DNA from: Basidiobolus meristosporus CBS 931.73
Lineage: Eukaryota > Basidiobolomycota > Basidiobolomycetes > Basidiobolales > Basidiobolaceae
Length of the DNA: 64,000 nucleotides
Direction of reading: 5' to 3'
NCBI GenBank assembly: GCA_002104905.1
Contig: MCFE01000245.1
Coordinates: 51,345 to 115,344, forward strand
Part shown: positions 1 through 11,045 of the stretch, piece after piece
Numbering within the stretch: the stretch's first letter is position 1
Layout of the letters: each line of letters starts with the position of its first letter
Translations under genes and position numbers: made by a program
Notes under the pieces: generated by a model
What the model was told of the DNA's origin: nothing
The model's input: only the letters and a program-made list of their open reading frames with translations
Database searches by the model: none

Positions 1-2
1 AC

Positions 3-1021
3 TCTTTGCTAAGATACATCAAGACCGGAATTTGTGGAATGATGGTACCCTGGCTATATGTCGGAATGTGCTTCTCAACCTTTTGCTGGCACACCGAAGA
101 CCATTACACCTATTCGATCAACTACATGCATTGGGGCGAGACCAAAACCTGGTATGGAATCCCCTCATCAGAAGCCGCGAAATTCGAGGAGACGATGAAA
201 AAAACTGTGCCGGAATTGTTCGAGCAGACCCCGGACCTCTTGTTCCAGCTTGTTACCATCATGTCACCTAAAACATTGACAGAGAATGGAGTCAAGGTTT
301 GTGCATTGGATCAGCGTGCCGGCGAGTTCGTCATTACATTCCCTCAGGGCTATCATGCAGGCTTCAGCCATGGAGTAAGTTTGTCGCTCGACTATTTTCC
401 ATTCTTTCAAGGCTAACCACAGTTCTCCCAGCTCAATTTTGGTGAAGCCGTCAATTTTTGTCCCAAGGACTGGCTTCCATTCGATTTGGATTGCGCTCTG
501 CTGTACAAGCAGTTCAAAAGAGTCCCAGTTTTCTCCCATGACGGACTTCTGGTTACCATTGCCAATGAAGACCATTCTCCAGACACTGCCAAATGGTACT
601 ATTTCTCTCCATGCTAGGATTTAGCAATTTTGGTAACATTTACCATGTTTAGGCTGACTGTGCATTTGGAGGAGATGCAGGCCCGCGAGCTTCGAGACAG
701 AGAACAGTTACGTAAATGCTCTCATACTGTGTTGGAGTATTTAGATAGCGCAGAGCCAACCGAAGATCAAATGCGATGCTCCTATTGCAACACACTGAAC
801 TATTTGAGCTCTTTGACTTGCCGTTGTGGTAGCAAATATACGTGCTTGGACCACGGCGAACATGTAAGCACATATCGATCTATATATACACCTGCTCACT
901 CCAACTAACAACCCACTCCGCTTAGCTATGCCAATGCGACCCGTCTACGCTGAAGATGAGGTTGAGATTCACAGACGCACAACTTGGTGAACTCATCCAA
1001 AAAGTCAAAGGTCGACTGTGA
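3..1021 (+). CDS. KDM5: KDM5/JARID1-type histone H3K4 demethylase, 3' part only
   Basis: C-terminal part of a JmjC histone demethylase of the KDM5/Jhd2 type, a nuclear Fe(II)/2-oxoglutarate enzyme that removes methyl groups from H3K4. The reading frame enters from the left edge of the window, so the N-terminus is missing. Four exons are visible: 3-374, 432-595, 653-863 and 926-1021, with introns of 57, 57 and 62 nt and consistent phases. The JmjC core is clear: [19 protein letters not shown] carries the proximal His/Glu iron ligands, and YHAGFSHG followed across the first intron by LNFGEAVNF carries the distal His. It is followed by the C5HC2 zinc finger ([19 protein letters not shown], then CLDHGEHLCQCDP). 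The protein ends soon after the zinc finger, as in compact fungal members. It is tail-to-tail with the 5-phosphatase. Family is certain; the demethylation substrate is inferred from the family. Confidence 0.9.
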
Positions 1022-1485
1022 AGTAGCAAACCTCCAGTGGCTCGATATTTTGCTCGTAGCCATGTCTTGACTGCCTTTCAATCCATCCCAAAATGTAATA
1101 TAGCACTGTTCAGCTAATAAGAGCCATTCTATTCACATGCATCCAACAAAGCCCTCGCGGACCTCGCCGGGCTTTTCCTTTGATAATTTGAACCAACTGC
1201 CTCTGTTTAAATATAATTTAATATCCGATTAAGCAGCCAATGGTTTATTTATTTTGGATGTTGCTCTACAGTGTCAGTACACACGATCACTCATCTATTA
1301 GCGTCTAGTCTACAATCCTAGAGTCCGCCCAGGAAACTTCTTCATATTTTCTCGATTAAATAGTAGAAGTGCTTTACGGAATTATTCGACTCGAAAAAGT
1401 CACTACTGGTGGCGGTGTATTCGATTACATTAGGGGTGGATGGTTCGTGGAGATCTTGTTACCGCGTGCGTTAGGAATTAATGAG
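1022..1485. other. Convergent 3' intergenic region
   Basis: Space between two convergent genes. It holds the 3' end of the KDM5-like gene and, on the minus strand near 1243-1256, an AATAAA-type poly(A) signal repeated twice that would serve the 5-phosphatase gene. I see no gene here. Confidence 0.5.
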
Positions 1486-1751
1486 TTAGTTTCGGTAATG
1501 TTTGGAGCCTTCCAGAAGTTTAGAAAGGGGTGGACTCTTCGAATCGAGACAGAGACTGCTCACGGTAAATGGGAAATTTGCAAAACTATCAAAAATGTCC
1601 GAGCTTTGAGGAGGTTTCGTAACACTATAGGCGACGGGCGGGAAGAAGCGTTGGGTATATGGATTGGAGGGCTTAAAAAGAGACTTGTAGATGGCGGATT
1701 TTGGGTCATCAAGGCCGGCTGATGAGGTTTTGATTCGGCTTACTTGTTGAA

Positions 1752-3973
1752 CTATTGCATACGGCAGATGGAGTTGTTTTCTTTGGCAAGCTTTGCTAGC
1801 ATGAGATCCCGCTGTTGTTCTATTGTCTGGACCACGGTTCCTTGCTCGACATAGCTCTGTAGCTCCGTAATCAATTCCTTCTTCCAATTGAATCTAATGG
1901 AGAACACGCCCACAACTGGCTTGTGATCCGATCCATACATTTCCATCAAGCCTTCGTAGCGAAGGACATCTATTTCCCCGGTCAGGGATTTGTAGAGTAT
2001 TCGGTCAGTCCACGATGGGATTCTAGCTTTGGGGCTCGAGTCATAAATATGTCTAAGTGAGGGGGGCATGGAGTCGGAGAGCGACGATTCGGAGCTCATA
2101 AACGTTTGCCCGGTGTGTGGGACGTCGAACTTGTATGTAGGCGGGAAAGTAATTGGCGCCTCCTCGAAATTCGGAAACACCGTTCCCTTCTCCCGTTCCT
2201 GAGTAAGTTGGTCGCGATCCAACAAATACTGAAGGGATGTTAGAGACGCACCCGAGGGTCAGCCTAATATGCGTACTCACTCCGTAATCACCAGAGCTTA
2301 GCTTAGCATCGATGGTTCTACGATCTCCTTCCACCCGATAATTCAGGTCGCCCACCCAGAAAGTATAATCAAACCGGTCGCTCACTGTGACCGGCTTTTG
2401 ACCTAAATTAGAGCCGTGAGCTTCAATCCCAACCGCACGTTCGTGTCCGACGTACCTGGGGGATAGGTTTTGTATCCATTTAGTCTAAGTTCTTTGTCTA
2501 TACGTTTGTAGTCGTAATTTCTATCGGCAACTTTTCCTTGGTGTGCTGGAGGGTTGTTAGTCGGCGTCCGAACAATCTCTAACACGGTGTGTACTCACCA
2601 GTAAAGTGGCTATTTACAAAAAGCAACGAGGTGGTTCCAAACAAGACTGAAATCCCAACCCCTCCTTTGTTCCCAATCACACCACCAATACCTGTCGCTA
2701 CCTGAGCCGAGTGAGTGGCTGAGCATTCGAATATGAATGGTTACTAACGGCCGAATAGGTTCCTGTAGCGAATCCACCATACCTTTGATCCAATGCCTAC
2801 AATCTCTCCACACGAACACTGCTAGATGCAATGCAGCCATGGTTTCGGATTTTACAAGCACATACTGGGGACTCAGGAGCTTCACCAGCTGTCTTTCCCA
2901 CTCTTCCTTGGAAGGAAACAGCACTGACTCTGAGATGGGCCTTTGACATTCTTGGGTGCCAATGACCAGAAAATGGTATGGGTGCCCCGTCTGGTGACTG
3001 AGGTATGGGGTGACGCTAGGAGTTTCCTGGGTGGGTTTCTCGATGAACGGGTCTAAATTTTTTGGCGGCGGCTGCGATGGATGGTGGTGAGAAGCCAGGA
3101 CCAGTGCGCCAAACCAAGGGCACTTACTTTGCCATACATGTTCCAGGTCCCGCAAAATATCTTGAGGGAATTCTTGTCGGGTGCTTCGTCGCTGGCATCA
3201 AACAAGGTTGAATATCTGTCGGCACTTCGATTTTTGTGTTTGAACACGGATCCCATCACTGTGAGAAAGCTCTTGACAGAGCGGGGTAGAGTCGAATGCC
3301 GAAACGAAGCAGACTCAGTGTCCAGATCTATCCCCGCATCGTCGTTCATGCTGAAGTGGCGTCGCCGGGTGCCTCTGGGTGCTGGCAAGGAAGGCCTTCT
3401 ATCTATATCTGCTCAAGGAGGTTACCATAGGGCTGATCAGCCAACACCACTCACAAACTAACCTGCAAGCCTTCTTTTGCGCAAGTGGCGGATTCTTCTG
3501 ATCCTTTCCCTCTGTCATGCATAATTTCAGTTCTCCAATCTTAAAAACACATTCCCTCACGCACGCTTTACCTGAACTCTCCAGATCTCTTCCTCTTCAT
3601 TCCAGCTTGAATCGGACAGATTCGGCTGCTGTGGAAGCTCTCCGAAGGACTGCGATCCAAAAGAGCCTCTATAGTACTTTCCAAACTTCCCCCTGATCGA
3701 CGTGCGCTCGAAAGATGTCCTTTTCCCTTGCTCCGAATCGTTATGCAGGCTTTGGTCGGTGTCATCCGTCTCGGTGTCGGTATTTCCTCTCTCGCTCTCG
3801 CAAGAAGAATGTGTCAGGGACGATTTGTCGGAGCCAGAAGAATTCTCCAAGTCCCCATCGCAGCTATCGGTGTCGTTCAGCACGGACGGATTCGATTTGG
3901 GGGTTAGGGATGGAGAGAGTATTGAAGCAGTGGTCTCGATGGCAACCCGCACTCCATTCCAAAGCGATGTCAT
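1752..3973 (-). CDS. Inositol polyphosphate 5-phosphatase (no Sac1 domain)
   Basis: Phosphoinositide 5-phosphatase that removes the 5-phosphate from PI(4,5)P2-type lipids or soluble inositol phosphates. Eight exons on the minus strand: 3973-3572, 3511-3463, 3408-3128, 3071-2783, 2697-2599, 2545-2456, 2402-2281, 2228-1752, giving 602 aa with consistent phases. The N-terminal ~230 residues are acidic and Ser-rich without a Sac1 domain, so it is not a synaptojanin. Catalytic signatures follow in order: GTWNMYGK (about 237-244), VIGTQECQ (about 280), TGIGGVIGNKGG (about 342-353), NSHF, FWVGDLNYRV (about 418), PSWTDRIL (about 515-522) and SDHKPV (about 544-549). The stop chosen is the first in frame. 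A 44-nt intron beginning GTATGC just before it would extend the protein by about 77 residues to 1486 (see findings). Family certain; substrate not determined. Confidence 0.88.
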
Positions 3974-4494
3974 TTACGGTTAAATACGAAATACTGCTCG
4001 TATTTGTGCAACTAATCAGGATTTGTGTTTTCGTCAATTTATTCAAGTTGTATTACGGGCAAGATGAACTTGATCAGTAAAAGCGTGAATTCGAGAAGCA
4101 GCGAAGGTATCAAGGTAATCAAGGTGGCCGCTTGGAGGAACGAAAGAGTTGGATTCCTGAGGAGAGGATAAACTTGATGACATCGATGGCGCTTGACTTA
4201 TATAGTCAATGGAAGTCACAAATCCTCCGACAACACTTGATGCACCTTCGGACGGGTCCCAGTCTGATCAAACATAGGCCAGATCTTGACCAGCTCCTAA
4301 CCAACTTTATCTCTGCAGCGGAGAATTCCATTAATGAGGTGCATTGTAGGGATTGTTTCACTTGATATGGCACGAGATACCGCACGGGATACGTCAATGA
4401 TTGCTTTCAATATTGTGAGGCTAAGTGGGTTTATTTATGAGGCGAAATGCAAAAGTCTGGTATGATAGAGCGATGTATAGATGAGGATATGGTC
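3974..4494. other. Intergenic: promoter of the 5-phosphatase and 3' end of TIM54
   Basis: Between two minus-strand genes. A plus-strand open stretch at about 4081-4365 reads as charged protein-like sequence, but it has no convincing start and an in-frame stop just upstream. I cannot support a gene. Confidence 0.4.
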
Positions 4495-5558
4495 TTAGGC
4501 TTGGTTGAAGATTTTCAACTCCGGAAGAATGCGCGAATCAATGGTGATCACTGGTAATTCTTCATTGACATGCTGGAATTCCGCCTCCTCTTCTCTTCCG
4601 AGATTGAGATCGTCCTGGCTCAGCTGACGCACCCTGCCTAGGGCAATGTCTACGGATTGCTGTCCTGCAAAGTCGACCCACTGGTAATCAGTAAACCATG
4701 AATAGACCTTGCGAGGGAAGTTACGCCATCCAATGATGTTGCAAGAAGGCACAAATCCAATAGAAGGCAACTCTGGAAGCGTATCTGCCTGAATGGGGGT
4801 CTCGGGGACTTGCTCTTGTTCGAAGAGCTCGACTACTTCAATCTTTGGCTCCTCAAGTATATCTTCTTGCTCAGTGCCTTGAGTCTGAGTCTGACCCTTG
4901 CTTGCTTCCTCGCTCTTGGTTTCTTGAGCCTCTACTTCCTCGGGCTCCACCAGCGAGTCGTAGCTGCCTTTGCTCAGCCCGTTCAGCACTTCAGCATAGG
5001 CAACTCTACCAACTGCTATTACCCCATCTGCAAATGGTCTATCCTTGTCGCGACTCAAAATAGCACCAACAGGATTGACTTCAGGATCGATAGGTGGAGT
5101 TGGATTGATACGTTCGCGTCGCAAACGCTTGACCTCAGTACTGACTAATTTCTCGACATCCCCGGACTCCTTTCCCTCTTTTACCTCGTAGTCTAGAGCT
5201 GCGGCATCCATGATGGGCTGTTGGTTACATTAATGAGTAGGAATTAGCTCGACAACTCGTAAAGTCATATAGAAATCGATAAAGCTAAACATACTTTCAC
5301 GTACTCCTTAAAGAAATATCTCGACTTATGGATACCATCCCCCGCGGGTGGGGCTAGGTAAACGATGAGCTTACGAGGCATCTCTGAAGTAGCCAGAGGC
5401 TCCTTTGCAATGTGCTCAACCTGTTTAACATAGCGTTCACGTGTTTGTTTGGTCAGATATTTGTCTCTCTGGATCAGCCCGAGTATACTTCCGGTAACTC
5501 CAAAGAAAATCAAGGTTCCTCTGGAGGGGAGCTTTGGCTTTTTAAACCAACTAGACAT
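4495..5558 (-). CDS. TIM54: TIM54, subunit of the TIM22 inner-membrane import complex
   Basis: Mitochondrial inner-membrane protein of the TIM22 translocase, which inserts carrier proteins. Two exons, 5558-5295 and 5217-4495, separated by a 77-nt intron (GTATGT...CAG, phase 0), give 328 aa. The N-terminal segment FFGVTGSILGLIQRD is the short membrane-spanning part. The family signatures follow: HIAKEPLATSEMPRKLIVYL and APPAGDGIHKSRYFFKEYVK, joined over the intron to PIMDAAALDYEVKEG, then an acidic Gln/Glu-rich stretch and the conserved NIIGWRNFPRKVYSWF region near the C-terminus. It is shorter than typical ascomycete Tim54 (over 400 aa), mainly in the acidic linker. It is head-to-head with RPL22 and shares a 357-bp intergenic promoter. 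The family is fungal, which supports the assignment of the organism. Confidence 0.85.
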
Positions 5559-5915
5559 GTCGGATACTGTGAGCGTGAACTACGATGCGCATTCAGTGTC
5601 AGTCACCCACAGTTTTCACCAAATTTTCACCAAATCCCATCGAAATTTTTTCCAGCTCCACCTCTTCGCTGGAAGCCACTGGCACACGAAAGGTGCATAG
5701 ATCAGTGATTAAATGAGCAGAATCTAAACCAAGCTTCCAAGACGAAGCAGTCATCACACGTGCGAATCCCCATGTCTTAAAGGTGAGCGTGAATGCAGTA
5801 TCCAATAAGAAGTGGGTGAGGAGCAAAAAACTCGGCAAGAATAAAATCACCCGATCCTGCCAAACACCATTCCTTCTCTTTTTACCAGTTGGTGATTAGC
5901 AAGACTTTATCAGCC
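5559..5915. promoter_or_regulatory. Bidirectional promoter region TIM54/RPL22
   Basis: A 357-bp region between divergent start codons. It must contain both promoters. I see no clear TATA box. Pyrimidine-rich tracts precede the RPL22 ATG, as is common in ribosomal protein genes. Confidence 0.4.
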
Positions 5916-6293
5916 ATGCCTGCCGCCAGACAAACCAAAGCCAAGAAGGTCACTTACAAGTTCACCTTGGACTGCAGTGGTCCCGCCAACGACAAGATCT
6001 TCGATGCTGCTGCCTTCGAGAAGTTCCTTCACGATCGCATCAAGGTTCAAGGTCGCACCAACAACCTTGGTGACATCGTTTCCATCAAGCGCGGTGATGA
6101 TGCCAAGATCACTGTTGTCTCCACCCAAGCTTTCTCCAAGCGTTACCTTAAGTACCTTACCAAGAAGTTCTTGAAGAAGCACAACCTTCGTGACTGGCTC
6201 CGTGTCATTGCCACCAACAAGACCACCTACGAGCTCAGATACTTCAACATTGCCAACCAAGAGGAGGAGGAAGAGGAATCCGATGAGGAATAA
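5916..6293 (+). CDS. RPL22: 60S ribosomal protein eL22
   Basis: Cytosolic large-subunit ribosomal protein. A single exon of 125 aa begins [20 protein letters not shown] and contains the family core [20 protein letters not shown] and [20 protein letters not shown], ending with the typical acidic tail [10 protein letters not shown]. The length matches eL22. I chose the ATG at 5916 because the conserved N-terminus starts there; the open frame upstream has no ATG. Codon use is strongly biased to C-ending codons, as for a highly expressed gene. Confidence 0.97.
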   Translation: MPAARQTKAKKVTYKFTLDCSGPANDKIFDAAAFEKFLHDRIKVQGRTNNLGDIVSIKRGDDAKITVVSTQAFSKRYLKYLTKKFLKKHNLRDWLRVIATNKTTYELRYFNIANQEEEEEESDEE

Positions 6294-6455
6294 GCGTCTC
6301 CCCACTAGAATCCCTTTAAAATGTCTTTTAAATATTGACAATAAACTCTTGTAAGTGTTTGGTCAACCGAGAACCCGTTAATTCGATGGATGCACGGAAA
6401 GAGTGTAGATACGTAATTGATTTATTGTTGAGAAATACTTGTGAAATGCATGTGA

Positions 6456-8042
6456 TTATTCTGAGGCAGGTTGTTCCGAGGGCTTGGCCAGTTTCTTTGC
6501 AACAACCTCACGGAGAGAGGCCCATTGGTCAGCAGGCACATAGGACTTAACCTCCTCCACTGCCTTCTTGGCGTCTTCCAGTCGGCCGCTCTCGGTATAA
6601 GTGTCGACCATCATCCCGAGAGTCTGGCTGGTGCATTTACCAAGAGAGTTCAGCTGCTCAAAGATCACCTTCTTGGCCATCTCTGGCTTCTGAAGAGTAT
6701 AGCATGTTTGAATCAGGGAAGTGAATACAGCCTCATCAGGAGTGAGGTTGTACTTCTCCAAGTCTTGATAGTAGTGAATGGCTTGGTTAAGGTTTCCATA
6801 TCTACCAAATTGAGTGATCAAGTTGGTGAATGTTTGGATATTTGGCCGAGTGCGGGATTTTCTCATTTGGGAGAAGATTTCTTTCACCTTGGCCATTTCC
6901 TGTGCATTGCCGAAACCAGTGATCAACGTGTTGAATGTTGCGGTGGCTGGACGAAGCCCGAGTTCAGGGAGGCTATTGTACACCTTCATGGCCGAATCTA
7001 AGTCTCCGTTCTGCATGTATCCCTTAATGAGAATGTTGATTGTCACCACATCGGGTGACACCTCGTATTTTTTCAGATCCTCATTGAATATTTTCTCCAT
7101 GCTGGTGATATCATTCTGCTTGACATAGCCATTGAGCAAGGAGTTGAATGTCCGTATGCTTGGCTTGATCCCGGAGGCGGTCAGCCTGTCAAACATCTTG
7201 AGAGCAGACTGCATGTCATCATGATAGACATATCTGGAGATAAATACATTGTGGGCCACGGGTCCAGTTTTGATGCCGCGCTTCTCCATCTCTACCAAAA
7301 GTCCCTTGGCCTCTTCCACCTTATTCGCCTCCAATCTGGAGGTAACCAGCACACCAAAGGTATTATCATCTGGCTCGTATCCATCGGCAAGAAGTTGTGC
7401 GTACATCGCATCAAGTTGCGAAATATTGTTGGTGGATTTACAAATAGCGCCCATAACGATATTATAATGGGTGAGAGTGGGCTTGACTTTCGAATCGTTC
7501 TTCAGCCTTTCCCACAGCTCGAGTGCGCCCTTGTTGTCTTTATATTTCAGGATATTTTTAAACAAGTGGCTGTAGTTTTCCTCGGTGTATTCCAGGCCAG
7601 ATTTGGCTATATCCTCAAACACCTGCTGGGATTTTCTTTTGTCGAAGTATTGAAGCAGTACGTCGTAATCCTCGCTACTGAAACCCCCTTTCCCGTCGAC
7701 CCCGTGGTCTTGATAGAGTGTCCAAGCATCACGGAAATGATGGTTGTCAATGGCACTGCGTAAATCTTCTTTCCAGTTGAGCCCTTCTGGATTTTGAATG
7801 TTGGCGTTAAATACGACATTCGCAGCATATTGAAATGCTCGAAAGTTCACCAGGCTTCCGGTCCGTGCAAGGTTGAGCTTGGAAAGGTTGTGAGCTAATG
7901 CAGAGGCCGGTGTACCACCAATACTGGGATACCTCAAAGGCAGAGCTAACTTGGAGAGAATGCTATTCATATTGAACCGAGGCGTTTCCTTGACTATATG
8001 TGCATATATATGTAGCGCAACCAAAATTTTTCGAAGTGCCAC
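6456..8042 (-). CDS. Mitochondrial pentatricopeptide repeat (PPR) protein
   Basis: RNA-binding helical-repeat protein, 528 aa, uninterrupted. From about residue 120 onward it consists of consecutive PPR motifs, for example THYNIVMGAICKSTNNISQ, IRTFNSLLNGYVKQNDITSM, VVTINILIKGYMQNGDLDSA, ATFNTLITGFGNAQEMAKV and IQTFTNLITQFGRYGNLNQA. The N-terminus is basic/hydrophobic and looks like a mitochondrial presequence. An internal ATG at 7970 (MNSILSKLALPLRY) is a plausible alternative start and gives a cleaner presequence. Family role: mitochondrial RNA processing, stability or translation; the RNA target cannot be read from the sequence. It is convergent with RPL22 with 162 bp between stop codons. 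Confidence 0.85.
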   Translation of the reverse strand: MALRKILVALHIYAHIVKETPRFNMNSILSKLALPLRYPSIGGTPASALAHNLSKLNLARTGSLVNFRAFQYAANVVFNANIQNPEGLNWKEDLRSAIDNHHFRDAWTLYQDHGVDGKGGFSSEDYDVLLQYFDKRKSQQVFEDIAKSGLEYTEENYSHLFKNILKYKDNKGALELWERLKNDSKVKPTLTHYNIVMGAICKSTNNISQLDAMYAQLLADGYEPDDNTFGVLVTSRLEANKVEEAKGLLVEMEKRGIKTGPVAHNVFISRYVYHDDMQSALKMFDRLTASGIKPSIRTFNSLLNGYVKQNDITSMEKIFNEDLKKYEVSPDVVTINILIKGYMQNGDLDSAMKVYNSLPELGLRPATATFNTLITGFGNAQEMAKVKEIFSQMRKSRTRPNIQTFTNLITQFGRYGNLNQAIHYYQDLEKYNLTPDEAVFTSLIQTCYTLQKPEMAKKVIFEQLNSLGKCTSQTLGMMVDTYTESGRLEDAKKAVEEVKSYVPADQWASLREVVAKKLAKPSEQPASE

Positions 8043-8149
8043 TCTCGCAATTTCCTAATACGGTTCACTGCTTTTTTGTTTATTAAGTTGGCTATTGTTG
8101 GGTTGGTAGATTAGATGTAAACAAAATTCAATCGAGACAAAATTATTGA

Positions 8150-10704
8150 TTAAAGCTCTATACTATTTTCGCTGCTATATTCACTCTCGGAACTCTCCGA
8201 CGATTCACTACTCTCGGAAGATTCGGTGGATAGATCCGACTCAGAAGAGCTACTACTCCAAGACATCCTGGACAGCGGAATCACTTCTACTCCGTCCAAT
8301 TCGACAGGATTGACTTCCATCTCGTCGTATTGGTCTTCGTCCTCGTCCTCGTCTTCGTCTTCGTCTTCGTTGTTTAGCATCAAGTAGGCATCGCTATTCT
8401 CTTGATTAGCTCCGAACATTCGATACGTTGATGCGGCGACAATCAGTGATATGGATCCCACCAGAGCAATTATTGGTAGTAAAGTGTTTGTGGACGGTTT
8501 GGCCTTCGTAAGGTTGGGGTCTATGGCGGTTTCTGGGACCCCTTCATTCTCCGAACGTTCCAAAACTGGCTCATGCTTTGCTCCATAAAAGTCCAGAGTC
8601 CAGGAATGCAGTATTCCAACTTTCTCTGGATTGTGGTCATCTATGACAGTAAGGGTCCAATTACCTACAACAGGCTCATCCCTACAAACTGATTAGCGCA
8701 GTGCAGGTACACTTTTAAAGATGGAAGACATTACCAGTGCTGGACAGACATGAAAGTCCAGTTTTTAAACCCCTGCTCGCTACTGTCGAGCGGTCGACCA
8801 GGCGAAAGTACTGAGGTCACATTGTTAGGGGAGGTAAGATAAACCTCCACGTCTCCACGCAGTTGGTGCGATATATCAACGGTTACTGTAACATGCTCCA
8901 AAAGATTCAGAAGATGGTTTTGGGCCGCTTCGGTCGAAACGGCAAATGTCTGCTTAATGCCAGCGCTACTGAACGGAATCGCTTGATCCACTTTCAGTAA
9001 GCCGGAGCTATAATGCACCTGTGGTCCAACTGATTCATAACTTTTGGATGCCTCGATGAGCTGGTAGGCATCAAGTTTTCCAAAGCCGTATTTGTGATTG
9101 AACTTCAGCCCAGAAGTGGTGTTTTTCCAATCGGGGTCATCCAGAGAGAATGGTTGAGCAGAGCGAACAGTGAGGTGTTGAACATCCCGCCAGTGAAGGT
9201 CAGGCCTAACCGACAATACAAGCGCAAACAGCCCAGCGGCTAATGGGGCAGCAGCTGAGGTGCCTCCGTGCTTATCTGTGCAAACATCACTGCCCACATC
9301 CGTAGTAAACTAATTTGAGAACACATTAGCCTGCGATCTCTCGCAACAGGTCGATGAGATAGTTACAATTCCGCCGCCATTAGCACCACTGCTGTAGGTG
9401 ACGGCCAGCTGAGCTGAACACTGTTCGGAGTAAAACGGCTGTTGGTCGTTGCGGTCAATAGCTCCAATCGATACCGTGTATATGCTATTGACGTAACCAT
9501 CAAAATTACAGTTGTCACTCTCACCACCGTTCCCAGTGGCGAACACAAAGATGCTACCCTTTCCATCCCGCCCTTGGGTAACTCCAGAAACCAGAGCATC
9601 CTGAATTACCTGGCTGGGTCCGTCCATCGAGATGCCATCGTCAGCAGGCCCCCAGCTACACGAATAGATGTGGTTTTTCTGGTTCTGGTAAACCAATGCT
9701 AGCGCCTCGTCTACATCGCTTATTTCCTCCGAGAGGATTCGGATTCCTAGTAATGCTCTTTAATCAAACTAACCATGGGGCACTCTGAGTTTTGAGCATC
9801 ACGTTACCGGCAACCTTGGAGCCGAACGCTACCCCCACTCCACAAACGCTATTATTGGCGGCGGCGATTTCTCCGGCACATCTTGTTCCATGATAATCGT
9901 CTGGCAACCTAGGCTTGGGCACGGCGGAGCGGTCATTGAAGTCGTAGGATCCTTCAGCAAACTGAAATCACTGGTTAATGCATCAATACACCAAATCGCA
10001 TGTTTACGGCAGCATCATACATAATTAGTCTTTAGGTCCTCGCTGTCCATATCCAGCCCATCATCCAACAGTGCAACAACTACATTCTCTCCAAATATTC
10101 CTAGAATTCGAAATACTTGTTAATATACGGCGTAAGGAGCGCTGGTTAGAAAGCTGAATCACCTTGTTGCCACACCTTCAGAACATTCAGGTCGTTTCCT
10201 ACGTTCTCCGTGTTTTGCTACATAGTTGTTAAATAATTGATGCAAATTTTGTTCTTAAATTTACTGCAACTCACTAGATGCCATTGTTTTGGGAACCCGG
10301 GATCTCGTAGCATAGTTACGTTGAACACCGGCTTATTTGGGACGGTGCTCTGATTTCGCTGAGGTGGGATGGGGCCTCTCTTGATTCGCCTCCGAAACGA
10401 TTCTTTGTGGAGGTGCTGAATGTGTTTCGACACGAAACTGTCCCGCTTTTCAAGGGAACCTTCAAGAACAGGCTAGATTTTTAGGCCCAGAAAATAAATG
10501 ATAATCACCAAGGCTGCTCAATCTCCCCAAGTATTTAACTCCAAGCTGCTTTGAAATCATCTCTGGCGTGGCCGAAGCATGTACCCGAATTGCATAATGA
10601 TCATTTGCACGGTTGCGATTGGTATACCAAGCGGGTAGAGAACCCTCAGCAACACAGTACGATGCCAAGACAAACAACAGAAGGGATGCACTTGTTTGCC
10701 ACAT
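8150..10704 (-). CDS. KEX2: Kexin (Kex2-like) pro-protein convertase, apparent +1 frameshift in the prodomain
   Basis: Subtilisin-family (S8B) endoprotease of the late Golgi that cleaves precursors after dibasic sites. Exons: 10704-10275 (contains the frameshift), 10217-10163, 10100-10021, 9961-9808, 9746-9367, 9309-8735, 8681-8150, giving about 734 aa if one base is skipped. The N-terminal signal peptide is [20 protein letters not shown]. The prodomain ends at RRRIKRG. The catalytic triad lies in LLDDGLDMD (Asp about 174), [14 protein letters not shown] (His about 212) and [13 protein letters not shown] (Ser about 384); the oxyanion Asn is in FATGNGG. A P domain, one membrane span ([19 protein letters not shown]) and a long cytosolic tail rich in Glu/Asp and Ser follow. 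Frame is lost at 10462-10464 (TCT-TGA-A) inside the conserved prodomain; skipping the T restores it. A 67-nt intron starting GTTAAA is the alternative but would delete the conserved DYHLFSGPK segment. Confidence 0.85.
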
Positions 10705-11045
10705 AATAACAATAGACGGCTACCTGGTTATTTCTAAAGCTAATACATAAATAATTCAAAGACTTCAGGCTAAACTAATTCTATCGCTCCGAAACCTTTC
10801 TAGGCGTTATATACAAAGCATTCTAATGGACTTGAGCGATGATTTGTCACATTAAGAAAATGGAACTTCGAAAATCTCCTTTGTGCTACTATGACGTGAC
10901 TTGAATTTTGTCACAATAACCCAAGTTGGCTCAAGAGTTAACCACCACCAACGCAATCGTTGATTAATGGAACTCCACAGTAGATGCTTGGAAAAGCAAA
11001 CATCTAGCTAAGACGTATGCAGTCTTAATCAACAGTTATACTCAA

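Noticed and set aside
1369-1722. 117-codon plus-strand frame between the first two genes
   Set aside because: It is antisense to the probable last exon of the 5-phosphatase, has no ATG-supported context and matches nothing known.
4081-4365. Plus-strand open stretch with charged translation
   Set aside because: No good start, an in-frame stop directly upstream, no known family, and it lies in the promoter of the 5-phosphatase gene.
5910-6341. Long minus-strand open frame opposite RPL22
   Set aside because: It mirrors the biased codons of a highly expressed ribosomal protein gene; the plus-strand product is certain.
10475-10541. A 67-nt intron (GTTAAA...CTAG) that would remove the KEX2 frameshift
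   Set aside because: It is phase-compatible, but it would delete the conserved prodomain segment DYHLFSGPK and uses a weak donor. Kept only as the alternative.
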